Position numbers and translations under genes: made by a program. A stretch of DNA of 64,000 nt. It comes from Xenopus tropicalis (Eukaryota; Chordata; Amphibia; Anura; Pipidae). Each line of letters opens with the position of its first letter. The first letter of the stretch is position 1. The DNA lies in assembly GCF_000004195.4 (NCBI RefSeq), contig NC_030683.2, positions 45,893,358 to 45,957,357 of the forward strand. Reading direction: 5' to 3'. The notes under the pieces were generated by a model, which worked only from the letters and a program-made list of their open reading frames with translations, was not told the DNA's origin and did not search any database. This document shows positions 28,075 to 38,955 of the stretch, piece by piece.

Positions 28075-28708
28075 TCTTAAAGTTCTACACTAAAACAAAA
28101 GAGAATGTGTCCTAAATCAGATACTTGATAGATGGTCCATGTGCGCCCTGTATTTCATTGTTAAAATCTGAGCCCAATTCAGGACTGTAGAGCTGCAAAT
28201 AAAGGATGAATGAGTATTGTGTGCAGAATGAACATTGCAATGGATACTAAATGCAAAGCTTGAAGTAAAGATTTACTCATCTAATCACACTCATTGGTGC
28301 TCCTCTGCCTGTTTAAGAATAATATACATAGAATTTACTTAATACTAATGGGCCTGGTAATATAGAAGAGAGATTGGTATATTTCACATCTAATGTGGAG
28401 GCAACATGAAAGCTGTAAAACATAGACATGGTGTCCTTTAAATTCTCCTAAATGCTAAATCTATTACATGCTAGGGTGTGTAGCCAGTGTTGGAATTGGC
28501 CTCCTAGGGCCCAAATGGAAACCTAATATCCAGAGCTCACACTCACAAATATTAGCTATAGATACTGCTTAATGTTATGAGTTATGTAGGGAATAAGAAA
28601 GGGCTGATGGGAAGTGTTCTTGGCTGGAGCCCACTGGGAGCTGCTATTAGACGCTGACAGGTGGTCCAACCAAAAATACTGGATTTACAATTTCGGTGCC
28701 CAGAGGCC
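28075..28708. other. Single-copy flank of the kinase array
   Basis: First sequence outside the tandem array. No coding exon, RNA gene or recognisable transposon seen. Confidence 0.5.
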
Positions 28709-28773
28709 ACCCCTATCCCCCACCCCTATCCCCCACCCCTATCCCCCACCCCTATCCCCCACCCCTTACCCCC
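28709..28773 (+). repeat. 13-bp C-rich minisatellite
   Basis: Four copies of ACCCCTATCCCCC plus one variant (ACCCCTTACCCCC). The minus strand carries about ten closely spaced G-runs. Confidence 0.95.
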
Positions 28774-28806
28774 ATCCAGGGTTTTGTGTACGTGCACCCA
28801 TTTAGC

Positions 28807-28878
28807 TCACATATGGAGCACTGGGGACAGGACATGCTGGTATTTTCTGACGTCCTGTCCCCAGTGCTCCATATATGA
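28807..28878. other. Near-perfect inverted repeat (hairpin)
   Basis: Arms 28807-28833 and 28852-28878 are 27 nt with one mismatch and share GGAGCACTGGGGACAGGAC and its complement; the loop is 18 nt. On a minus-strand transcript the mismatch becomes a G-U pair. It may be a microRNA-like precursor, a short MITE, or a chance palindrome. Adjacent sequence at 28885-28950 (GCGGCATGCCACCCC) looks like dispersed repeat. Confidence 0.7.
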
Positions 28879-29339
28879 GTAAAGTTTAGGTGCGGCTGGG
28901 CGGCATGCCACCCCTAAAATTGTGCCGCCCTAGGCCCAGGCCTTTGTGGCCTCACAACTGATACAGGAGGACATTTTGTGTGGATTATTAGGCGAAGTGA
29001 AAGGGGACAGATTTGCTCATCACTTATCCATGACTTATGTTAGTTCATAGTTCATATAAGGAGTCCTTAAATCAAGAAGTCCACGAATTAATACAAATCT
29101 ATACAAAATGTAACAAAATATAAAAAACCAAAAGTCATCAAAGGAAAAGGCCAGTACTGCACATAAACTGCCTACTATGGACCAAAACATATCCTAGCTA
29201 ATTTGCAAAAAAAATTTTTGGGATTAAACATATACAGAATATAACACCAGCACCCACAAATCTTACCATTAGGTTTATTTATTTATCCCGCTGGTGCATT
29301 CTATATATCATGACCTGCAAGGATGAAGCAAGAAAAATC

Positions 29340-29780
29340 AGACTCACAATAACAGTTTTAGGCTCCAGGAAGTATTTAGTCCTTCTGGGGTCATCTTTTT
29401 AATCTATTTCCCTTCAGCCTGTAAAAGTCTTTTTAGTCTATCCCCATCTCTTCTATCCACTGTAATCCCTTCTAGTATGCACCACTGCAACTGCATAGGA
29501 TTATGTTTATACTCAGTAAAATGTCTAAAACCTGTGTATCAGTTTGGGTGTTTTCTTTATAATTCCTCTTGTTGCCCTTATGTTCTTGTATCCTTACTTT
29601 AACTTCTCCTTTGGTCTGGCCGACATAGCCCATGCTACAAGGACATTTCAATAGGTACACCACATAAGTAGAATTACAAGTAGCATAACTTTTCATACTG
29701 ATCTTGTGGCCTTTCATGGGATGGTTAATTTTAGGACCCTTGATAACAGAGGCACAACACTTACACCCTAAACAGGGTGG
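29340..29780 (-). pseudogene. Penelope-like retroelement remnant (GIY-YIG domain)
   Basis: Minus-strand frame with PCLGCKCC, a proline-rich link, then TYVVYLLKCPCSMGYVGQTK and VRIQEHK. This is the zinc-motif plus GIY-YIG endonuclease layout at the C-terminus of Penelope-like reverse transcriptases. The open frame stops at 29472. Beyond it, near 29370-29460, traces of the typical C-terminal tail (TPEGLN) persist after frame disruption. The reverse transcriptase part is absent. Non-functional fragment. Confidence 0.75.
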
Positions 29781-29885
29781 GCAACAAGGTAGGCAAAAGA
29801 AAGAGGTTCATGCCTAGTGCCCCCCTCCCCCCATGGTTGCACCCTAGACACACGCCTCTCCTGCCTACCCCTAGTTCTGGCCCTG
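29773..29885. mobile_element. Possible fragment of the CAGGGCCGG hAT MITE family
   Basis: Contains CTCCTGCCTACCCCTAGTTC and ends TCTGGCCCTG, matching in reverse the element at 45097-45324. No target duplication found, and the left edge merges with the Penelope remnant. Confidence 0.4.
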
Positions 29886-30031
29886 CTGCCAGGTTACCTA
29901 TATTTCCCAAGACTCCCTGGTGGTCCCTTCAGACTCCTAGACTTGTGCATTCATACAATAGTTACATTTTCTGATTTCACCAAACTGTGCATGCACACAG
30001 GAGGCTTGGGAAGTTGGTGGCAGAACACTTA

Positions 30032-30269
30032 GGGGCATATTTATTATGCTGTGTAAAAAACAGCGAGAAAATTTGCCACATATCGCCATGTAAAAACCAG
30101 TGTAAAATCAGCACAATTGTTTTACGTGTGTCTTCTTCCGCCGGAACTAACGTGAAAATAACGGCGTAAAATCTGGCGTTGGGATGGTGATCTTCTCCGT
30201 TTATTTTACACAGCTTTTTACGCCATTTTTTCAGCGAATTTGTTTTACACAGCATAAAAAATATGCCCC
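30032..30269. mobile_element. TTA-flanked MITE
   Basis: Terminal inverted repeats of 27 bp with one mismatch, starting GGGGCATATTTATTATGCTG, flanked by TTA on both sides (30029-30031, 30270-30272). A 3-bp TTA duplication fits the PIF/Harbinger superfamily. No coding capacity. Confidence 0.8.
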
Positions 30270-30903
30270 TTAGTAGGAAAGATCCCCTGACCGATAACAG
30301 TTTTTTTAGAAACACCAGTCTGAGGAAAAAAGTTAACAGTTGGATACACTGGAATTCCACATATTCAACATTTGTGAATATACCTACATATTAGCATTCA
30401 CTTATTATATTAGCATATTTTAATTATTGCCATATGAAACAGCCATGCTTAACATCACTTCAAGCTATATAGTTGATCAAAGAGGAAGACCCCCCTTCCA
30501 GCTTAAAACAGTAAGTACATGGTTGGGGAATGCAAATCAAATGATTATAGCACTAAGCTCAAGTTTAAAGGAATACCAATTAATAGTTTTATCAGTGGCA
30601 ATGCAGATTTTTTGGTTTGTGGGAAAAGGCCTGGATACTAATTTTTCTATTAACATATATCAGGTTTCCTGGAAGGGATAGTAAATCTGTTGTTCCAGTG
30701 TTTCTTGTGGATAATTCAGTTGAATTGCTGCAGTTTCATAACTAGATTATCTAGTGTGTTGCACAGATAGCACAAAGGAACAGTCTGTTTGTAGATCTAA
30801 CATACATAACATCAATTAACGTGTTAGCTTGCTTTGATGGGGTGATGGGAAATCATTCCTTGCTAATAATTTCCCTACTCTGGACCGTACATCTGTGCAG
30901 CTA

Positions 30904-31051
30904 CAGTGGGTGTGGCAGTATAATGGGCGTGGCAGTACAGTGGGTGTGGCAGTATAATGGGCATGGCAGTACAGTGGGTGTGGCAGTATAATGGGCATGG
31001 CAGTACAGAGGGTGTGGCAATACAGTGGGCATGGCGGTACAGTTGGTGTGG
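30904..31051 (+). repeat. 17-bp/34-bp minisatellite of GGGTGTGGC boxes
   Basis: About eight 17-bp units alternating CAGTGGGTGTGGCAGTA and TAATGGGCATGGCAGTA, giving a 34-bp higher-order period, with a decayed ninth unit. The GGGTGTGGC core is a CACCC-box (KLF-type) motif on the minus strand. Confidence 0.9.
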
Positions 31052-31145
31052 TAAATGGATAAGTAGACAAGAGAACATGAGAGGTAACACAGCTAATTGG
31101 AATCATTTCTATTAATATTTTATATCCATTTATAGAACAGATTGT

Positions 31146-31400
31146 GGGGCCTATTTATTATACTGTGTAAAACCAAATTTGCTAAAAACAGGTGTAAAAG
31201 CTGTGTAAAATAAACAGTTATTTTATCAAGGTGTGTTTTATTTTACACCATCTTAATGTCAGATTTGACACTGTTGTTTCTGGCCTAAGTTGATCTATGA
31301 AAAAACGCATGAAAAAATTATGTTATTTTTACATGGCAAAGCCTGGTGATGTGTGGTAAATTTTGGTGCTGTTTTTGACACCACATAATAAATCTGCCCC
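31146..31400. mobile_element. Degenerate MITE related to 30032-30269
   Basis: Starts GGGGCCTATTTATTATACTG and ends ATAATAAATCTGCCCC, with internal TGTGTAAAA motifs as in the neighbouring element. TAA follows the right end but no matching duplication remains on the left. Confidence 0.6.
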
Positions 31401-31574
31401 TAAATGTTCCATAAATAACTGATTAGGAAGAAAGGAGAACATCATAAACAATAAGGCTATTTAAAATAATCTCTATAGCAATTTTATGTGTTATAAATAA
31501 TAATAATAAAGCTGAAGTTTTGGGGAAGTGATTGCATTTGCTGAAGTAAGTGAATTTGGGTGACTTATAGTTTA

Positions 31575-31800
31575 ACTGCTGTGCTGAGTTCATGTGCTGA
31601 GTTTGCATGTTTTCCCCATGTTTGTGTAGGTTTCCTTTAGGTAATCTGGTTTTCACACACACTCCAAAAGCATACATGTGGGTAATTGGGCACCTGATAA
31701 AATTGACCCTAGTCTGCATGTGTATATGTGTATAGGGACCTTAGATTGTATACTTCACTGGGGAAAGACTGATGTGAATGATGTATAATTTCTGTAAAGC

Positions 31801-31845
<45 letters not shown>
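31575..31845 (+). repeat. L2/CR1-type LINE 3' end with (TAA)n tail
   Basis: Matches by recall the widespread vertebrate LINE 3' sequence: GAGTTTGCATGTTTTCCCC, ACACTCCAAAAGCATACATG, AAAATTGACCCTAGT, then CTGTAAAGC followed by about 14 TAA units (31801-31845) that form its tail. Non-coding fragment. Confidence 0.65.
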
Positions 31846-31846
<1 letters not shown>

Positions 31847-32019
31847 TCAATAGAAAAGACATTTGTATATTTTGTCTTTGCTATAAACTTGGTGACATTT
31901 GCAGAAAATACACTAGAGGGCAGCATATTGCCAGACTCTAGATTAAAAGGCAGAGCTGTAGGTAAGAAGCTTCTCTTGAATAAGTAGTGCTGGTGCCTAT
32001 ATCTAGTGATAATGAATTC

Positions 32020-32115
32020 TATCTAGTTATTCAGTGGGATAATCTCAGCTGAATCTTTGTAAAATGCTCTGGGACATTTTAAGCACTTTATAAATACATG
32101 TTAATAGTAATCATT
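32020..32115 (+). repeat. Short LINE/SINE-like 3' fragment
   Basis: AAAATGCTCTGGGACATTTT followed by CACTTTATAAATACATGTTA resembles the tail of dispersed vertebrate retroposons. Too short to classify. Confidence 0.35.
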
Positions 32116-32773
32116 GTTTTCTTAATAGCCACTTTGCTGAATTGAGCAGATGCCACTCATTGTGCTTAGACCAACATAGTTAAAAGGGCCCTGTTGTTTT
32201 ATTATTTACCCCAGTGGCACAAGTGTTTAGCCACTTTTAATCCTTGCACAGGAAATTCCTTCCTACAACAAGCTCCCTTTATCCTTATAGCAAAAGAGTA
32301 TTGCAGGTTACACAGGGGCCTGCTACTTTCTGACCAAAATGTAGAACTCATTGCTTCTGATGGGGGGGGGGATAGTCAGGCAATTTGGAACTCTCAAACA
32401 CTGTTCATTGTTTAAGACCCAAATTAGAATGTTATTTTACCTGCTATGCAAGTGGTTTGTGCTGAGCCTGGGACTACACAGTCCCACACCTTTATGTACA
32501 GTGTGACTGCCTGACCAGAGACTACTTACAAAAGGTAAGTAAGATATAATCCTCACAGGAAGAGACAAAAGTGATGGGTGGAAGTAAGTAGATAGCACTC
32601 TGGTAACAGGGTGTCAATGGAGCTACAGGAAGGAGTGTATGACAGTGGATCTGCTAGATATGTCCTTGGCCTTACTTACTCATATGCTCTTCAGTTGAAG
32701 GTGACAGTATATGTATATAATATACATATATATTTATATATTAACTATATCTCTGATTACACTTACATAGAAG
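32116..32773. other. Intergenic, nothing recognised
   Basis: Unassigned sequence; an AT-alternating stretch lies at 32708-32758. Open frames here lack splice context or recognisable domains. Confidence 0.4.
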
Positions 32774-33179
32774 CAGTGTGGGACTGGTCCACCAGGGTAC
32801 CAGGAAAACTCCCAGTGGGCCCAGGTGTCAGTGGGCTCTCCTGCAAATAGTATTGTGACAGAGGTGGACACACACAATGATATGCAGTTGGGGACCTTAC
32901 CCCATTTATTGTGACCAGTGAGCGGTGGATGAGATATTTATACAGGTGAAAGCCAGTGTGTTTGTACCCTCCTGCTCCTGACCATTTGGCCTGCTTCATG
33001 CTCATGCCCTATTTCTGAATGGGAACAAAGATGAGAAGATGGAAAAATAGATGCTAGCATGTAAATAAATGAAACTAGGAGAATAGAGGTTGGGTGAGGA
33101 AAGGAGGAAAATAGTTTGGAGAGTGGGACTATGGTCTAAGATTTTCTGTTGGGCCCCTGGGGCCCCCAGTCTGACACTG
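32774..33179. mobile_element. hAT MITE, family CAGTGTCGGACTGG (copy 1)
   Basis: Begins CAGTGTGGGACTGGTCCACC and ends CCAGTCTGACACTG. Flanks CATAGAAG and TGTAGAAG agree at 6 of 8 positions. The same family has clean 8-bp duplications at 41784-42063 and 60194-60438. Confidence 0.75.
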
Positions 33180-35321
33180 TGTAGAAGAGCAGCACAATGC
33201 TAAAATACAGTTTAGTGTAGCATTTCTATTATGGGGAATCCACATATCCAGCAATTATTGAGTCCCAAAGATTATCGACTAGGAGTCCAAATGTTATAAA
33301 TTATAATAAAATATATTATAATATATGTAAACCTTATTTTTTTTGCCCTATAATTAACTCTCAGTTATATGTATAGGATTCATTACTTTGACATCAGGAA
33401 GAGAATTTTCTTAAGATGAAATGATCAAATGTTAAAATATTCATCTAAACTGAACTAATGCAGCTACATCCCTTCTGTCTGAAAATATACTGTGGCAAGT
33501 GACCTCTGACTGCTTGCCTAGTATCTAGGACTGCAATTTGCTACTAAAAACTGTTGTAGGGCTGTAAATGCCCACAGAGGGGCCCTGCACACTATATCTA
33601 TGTACAGGAAAAGGTTTGTCTCAGGTTAAAGTGATCATTTCTACATTCACTGAGTTAATATTCCCATTTTAACCCAAAAGACAAGCACTTCTTCCTTCTC
33701 ACACCATGCAGCAAATTGTAAAAGTCAGAATCCATGCAGAACACTAGAGCTCTGTTCTAGATACTGAGCAAAAACAAGACCCTGCATCCCGGCGGCAGCC
33801 CAGCACAGAGCTGTCTTTCAGCGGTCACATATTTCTCAGTAGCCTGTGTGCGACTCATGCCTTGAATCTTTGTCACTGGAAATCAAGCTTCACTATTCAG
33901 GACAGCAAACAAAACTTGTTTCAGGCAATAAATGGGAGAAATGGAAGAAAGCCTAGCAGTAAATTTACACTAAGAATCATGGGATCTTTAAACAAGTATT
34001 CACTTGACCCTGTATCCATTGGCTCCTACCAGGCTTTTTATCATTTTCCCCAGAGTGAATTAAAAGTGAAAAAAAACCTTAGTGTGAAGCATATGGCGGG
34101 GGAAGGGGGGTGGGTGGGATATTTATTAATATCTATTCAATATTCATAGTAAACATGATCTAACAGCAATAATTTTCACACATCAGGGTACCTTGGGTAT
34201 TTTCCATATGTGGCTTTTCTTACCCATCCCTTTAGGATCCACAAAGTGAGTTGCACTTAAGACACATGTTATAACTATTTCTAGTGACCAAGGGGCACAT
34301 TTACTAAGCAATTTTGAGAAAAAGTCCATTGAGTCAAAGAACTGAGTCCTATGGAGGCTTAGAATAGTAGAGGAATAGAATAGTCAGTGACAGCCTGTCC
34401 TTAAAACATTAAAAGGTTAATCCCATCATTGTTTTCTGTTTCACCAAGTTCCAAGGAGAAGTTAATCGCTCATTGTTTTCTGCTTCACCTAGTTTCAAGT
34501 AAAACATTTATTTATACTATTATTGTTTTAAAAGAATGAGATCCAATGCTCCTAAAATGGCTGCTGGAGCAATTTCTGTTTATATAAAGAGGATTCATTA
34601 AAATAACTGTCCGTTTAAACTCTTCAAGTTTTAACAATACTTTCGCCTCAAAAAAATTGTGGTTTTGTAATGTAAACTCAAAATTATCGTATGAACGATT
34701 CAAGCATTATCGTGACATTTTATAGATACAACAATGATCGAGTTTAATTCAAATTTATACCAAAAATTCAATTGATAGACAATAGATTGATAGATGATAT
34801 ATTGATGTATAGATAGATACAGGGCCGGATTTCTCAATAGGGCGCCCCAAGGCCGCCCCCTTTTGCCACCCACCTCGGCACCCAAGCTTCACGCATGCAC
34901 ACCGCAACACCCGTATCCCGCAAAGCTGTAATTACAAACACAAGAAAATTCACAGATGAATCCTGCTTACAAGCGCTGTCAGCCAAAATACTGTTATCAT
35001 GCATATGGCGATTGCTGTATAACTTTGGTTTCATTGATTTACAGTTTTGATCAAACATCAGGAGGGAGCGCATTGTGCTGCTTAATTGTTCTATGATAGA
35101 AAACTGTGCTTAAACCTTCCAGCTGCAGCTGCAAGAACAAAGAACTGGGAAGGTTGGATTCTTATTGGAGGATTCTTTTGTCGCCGACCATAGAGAACTG
35201 GGAAGAAGTTTTTATGGAACACTAATGCTTTAAGAATACAGCCCTAATACTTGACTGCACCTCCCAGGATTTATAGTCTAGAAAATTTAGTAAAGTGTGG
35301 TTGAGCAAATAGTGTTTAAAT
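33180..35321. other. Intergenic, repeat fragments only
   Basis: No supported gene. Seen: a lone GGGGCACATTTACTAA MITE-like end near 34294, a short GATAGAT/GATATAT stretch near 34775-34820, and a single CAGGGCCGGATTTCTC hAT-like end near 34820. Confidence 0.4.
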
Positions 35322-35607
35322 TAGGGATGCACTGAATCCAGGTTTAGGTTCAGGATTAAGGCAAGATTCGGCCTTTTTCAGCAGGATTTGGATTCGGCAG
35401 AATCCACGCTCCTAGAAAACTGGATCCAGATCCTTAAAATTACATGACTTTTTGTCACATAATCACAGAAGTCGAACATTTTTAACCTAATTCTATAACC
35501 TAATTTACATATTGCAAATTAGGATTTGGTTCTTTATCCGGCCAAATCTGTCACTAAAAATTTGGGGTTTGGCCGATTCCAAAAAAAATTTATTCGGTGC
35601 ATCCCTA
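35322..35607. mobile_element. hAT-type MITE (TAGGGATGCAC ends)
   Basis: Terminal inverted repeats TAGGGATGCACTGAATCC and TTCGGTGCATCCCTA; flanks GTTTAAAT and GTATATAT agree at 6 of 8 positions, fitting a hAT 8-bp duplication. AT-rich non-coding centre. T2-like sequence (AAAGGGGCAGTGTACCC) starts just downstream near 35622. Confidence 0.75.
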
Positions 35608-36085
35608 GTATATATCCTCTCTAAAGGGGCAGTGTACCCACCCTTTTCTACATGAGTTTAATGAATAGGGCTTGTGCTGAATATACTTTTTGCCAGTGGT
35701 TTTAGCCATGTCACATTGAAGTAACATTCTATTTCCTGTTTTGCCAAGCAAGGTCAAAACAGAAGCCTCTGAATAATGACCTGCTCCTTATCTGGATGAA
35801 AACAGGCTGCAGCTGGAGGATGGGAGGGGTTTCCTTACTCTCAGACGACTGTGGATTTGTTTTTACCTTGAGTCTACCCAGCCCATTATTAATGAATTGT
35901 GCTCTATATTAGGTAGGAGTGCTGAATAGCTAACTGGAATCAGGTAAAGCTGGCGTTTAAAGAGAACCTATAGAGCAGTGGTTCACAAACTGTAGCGCCA
36001 GCTTCCCCTAGTGAGGCTCAGAGTCATGGGTGTAGGACCCAATCTAAAGGCCTGTTAGGCATATGGGAAGAATGTCATCTTAGAT

Positions 36086-36334
36086 CAGTGATGCCCAACC
36101 AGTGGCTCAGAAGCAACATGTTGCTCATCAACCCCTTGAATGTTGCTTGCAGTGGCCTCAAAGTCGTTGTAATACCAAACAGAGTCCCATGTAGCCAGCC
36201 AACATAGAGGCTACCAAATAGCCAATCATATCTCTTACTGGGTACCCCCAGGAACTTTTTTCATGCCTGTGTTGCTCCCCAACACTTTTTCAATTTAATT
36301 GTGGCTCACAGCTATAAAAGGTTGAGGATCCCTG
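36086..36334. mobile_element. hAT-type MITE (CAGTGAT...CCCAACC ends)
   Basis: Begins CAGTGATGCCCAACCAGTGG and ends GGTTGAGGATCCCTG. Flanks TCTTAGAT (36078-36085) and TCTAAGAT (36335-36342) agree at 7 of 8. A second, truncated member lies at 49213-49410. Confidence 0.8.
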
Positions 36335-36870
36335 TCTAAGATAGTCAAGTACACCCATCTTAAATTATTAGTATAAAGGTATGTGTGTTGTGTTTGTGTG
36401 TAGGGCGATGGTTGCTGTGAATGGTTCTGTATTCACAACTGAGGTGCCCCTGTAATTTACTATGTATGTAAGAGTGAGGAGTGCTGTGGAATATAATGTA
36501 ATTGGAACTTGAGGTAAATGGGTAGTCCTGTGGATGGACAGAATAGGTATTGTGAATTGTACTGTGGACAAAATGGGGGTGTCCTGTGGGAGAAATTGGG
36601 TTATATATGTAATATGCTACGTGTATTACAATGTACTACTAAAACAATGGGGTATAATTAGGAAAAAGAAAAAATGGACATGCATGGATAGGGACAGAAT
36701 TAGAGGTAGGCAGAACAGGCACATGACTAGGGGTAACGCTTGTGGGGGGGTGTGATCACCAGCTCACCTTAGGCACACCTTCTACTAGATGTGCACCAAT
36801 TCCCAGTTCCCAATTAAGTTGCTTTACTATATATATATAAATGTATGTATATTTACTATATATATGTGTG

Positions 36871-36916
<46 letters not shown>

Positions 36917-38157
36917 CACATGCAAACACATAAACACCCAGATGAACCTAACTGAACTATTATTTTTATACACAAATGTATTTTTGAAAAGGAAAGAGAT
37001 TGTTTTCCTGGTCTAAAAACTGCGCTGTTCAGGTGGTTATTATTTTTCCTCCATTCTTTATCTTTATTTTTTTTTTAAACAGACCTTTCAATTATAATCC
37101 CAGTTCTGTCAGTCAGTGTATTTTTAGATTTTACACAATTACTTCCAGCCCTTGCTCTAAAATCAGAAAACTTTAGACTATAATTTTGGGTAAATGGGTG
37201 GTTTTATTTGTTGAAGTGTGAATTTAAAGTGATCTTTAATCAGCCACCTGACTACTCACAAAATTATACTTTTTACAGTTGGATGACTGAACAAGATGCT
37301 AAAGCATAACCTTGAAATGTGAATACTTAAGGGGCATAAAAGGGTAATTTAAGATCTAAATTGCAGTTGTGGAGCCAAAGATCTCCCCATTGTTAGTTAC
37401 ACTGAAAATTCCATTCATTAAAGGTACTTGGGTAACATGCACCCATTGATGTTCCATATAGTGCTTGGTGCCACTGCTGTCCTCTTGCCTCCTGATCCTA
37501 AATGAGTGCAGTTGCACCTATTGCTGCAGGCTGCTGTGGAAACCCTGGAGCTACTGCCACCTCCAGGCAGTAATTCCCACAGCTGTCTATGTCAGTCCAG
37601 TCACTGCAGCACAGTTGCACCAAAAGAATCAGGGGCACTCACATCATAAATGATGCAAAGCAGATAGAATATTTTTTTTTATCACAGTTGAGTTTGATTA
37701 ATGTCTAAGCACATGTGTAACCATAGACTAAGCAGACACCCAGGTCATGGGGGTTGGGACTGGGAGGGTCAGGGGGCCTGGACTGTGGGTTCTGCTTCCT
37801 CTATAGTTGTTAGAAATCTCCAATGCCTAGCCACACTAGTAACTACAGTGGTGCCAGCGGGTGGAGGAAGGGCCATGTAGGCGCCCCTTTGAAGATTTTG
37901 AAGATTGGGAGCGGGCACAACTGTATCAATATAACAGGTAAATGACCCCTACTATCAGTGATTATTTTTCTTAATGCTATTTAAAGTTACTTTTATTCAT
38001 TTATATGAGGGCTGTCAATTGTAGGGCCATGTGCCAGATGTTGCCCTCAAAGGGGTTTTTATGACCCCCACTCATAATTATAATTATTAATATTATAATA
38101 TTACTATGTTTTCTTAATATTAATGTATATTAATATTGGAATATGTGTATTCTTCAG
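36335..38157. other. Intergenic, nothing recognised
   Basis: No supported gene. Contains a TA microsatellite (about 36868-36913) and a fragment like the 45097 hAT family near 36700-36735 (AGAGGTAGGCAGAACAGG). Confidence 0.4.
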
Positions 38158-38340
38158 AGATGTGAAAAGCATGTTGGCTCAGTAGTCAGCACTGTGGAGC
38201 TTAGTTTGATTCAGGCCACAGAACTAGTTGCACGGAGTTTGAATATTTTCCTACAGGGGCTTCTATTGGGTGCTACAGGTCTTCCCACACTCCAAAAAAC
38301 ATAAAGGCAGGATAAGTGGCCCAGTAAGAACGTGATCATG
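38158..38340 (+). repeat. Decayed L2/CR1-type LINE 3' fragment
   Basis: TTGGCTCAGTAGTCAGCACT, then GGAGTTTGAATATTTTCC, then CCCACACTCCAAAAAACATA follow the same order as the LINE end at 31575-31845. No tail remains. Confidence 0.5.
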
Positions 38341-38955
38341 CAATTATACCTGTGGCTTCCCCAGGTGTGGTCCCATCAAAAAAGTTGCGTGGTACCCGCA
38401 ATTCACTCATCCCTACCTGAGGCCCATCTGACCTGAGACCAAATAACCAAGGGATAGCTGGGCAACTGCACACGTACAACAGCACTCTGTACTTCAGTGA
38501 ATTCTGATTACCCTGTGTAAGCCTGATAGTTTATAAGAGAACCTCTGTTCCGTAAGTCAGTAAGTGACTCTGTCTGAGTAATAGTAACAAATTGTATCTG
38601 TCTCATAAGATGAATAAAGTGAAGAAGAAAGTACACTAGATCTCCCTGTCTGGCTAACGGTGATTCAGTCCGTCCTTCGTTTTCTCCCACACCCCCTAAA
38701 AAAGTAGTTGAAGTAGTCAAATAATGCATCTTTATAAATTTCAGCTAAGGCAATAGGTGTAGTCCCTGAAAAAATCTGCATGTGCAATGGGGCCTGGTGA
38801 GCTGTGAGCTGAATCAGTAAGGTTAAGGGAAATATTAGACATTGGTAAAGGCTATCCAAACAAAGGTACTGCATATTAACATATCAGTTAGGTCAGTTTC
38901 AGTCAGTCAGTTATATGAACAATATCATTAATGGAGGAAACAAACATATATAGTA

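Noticed and set aside
30427..30681. Open frame followed by a GTAAGT donor-like site near 30510
   Set aside because: No acceptor or coding signal upstream; the peptide has no recognisable domain.
31741..31987. Polyisoleucine open frames
   Set aside because: Translation of the TAA microsatellite tail of a LINE.
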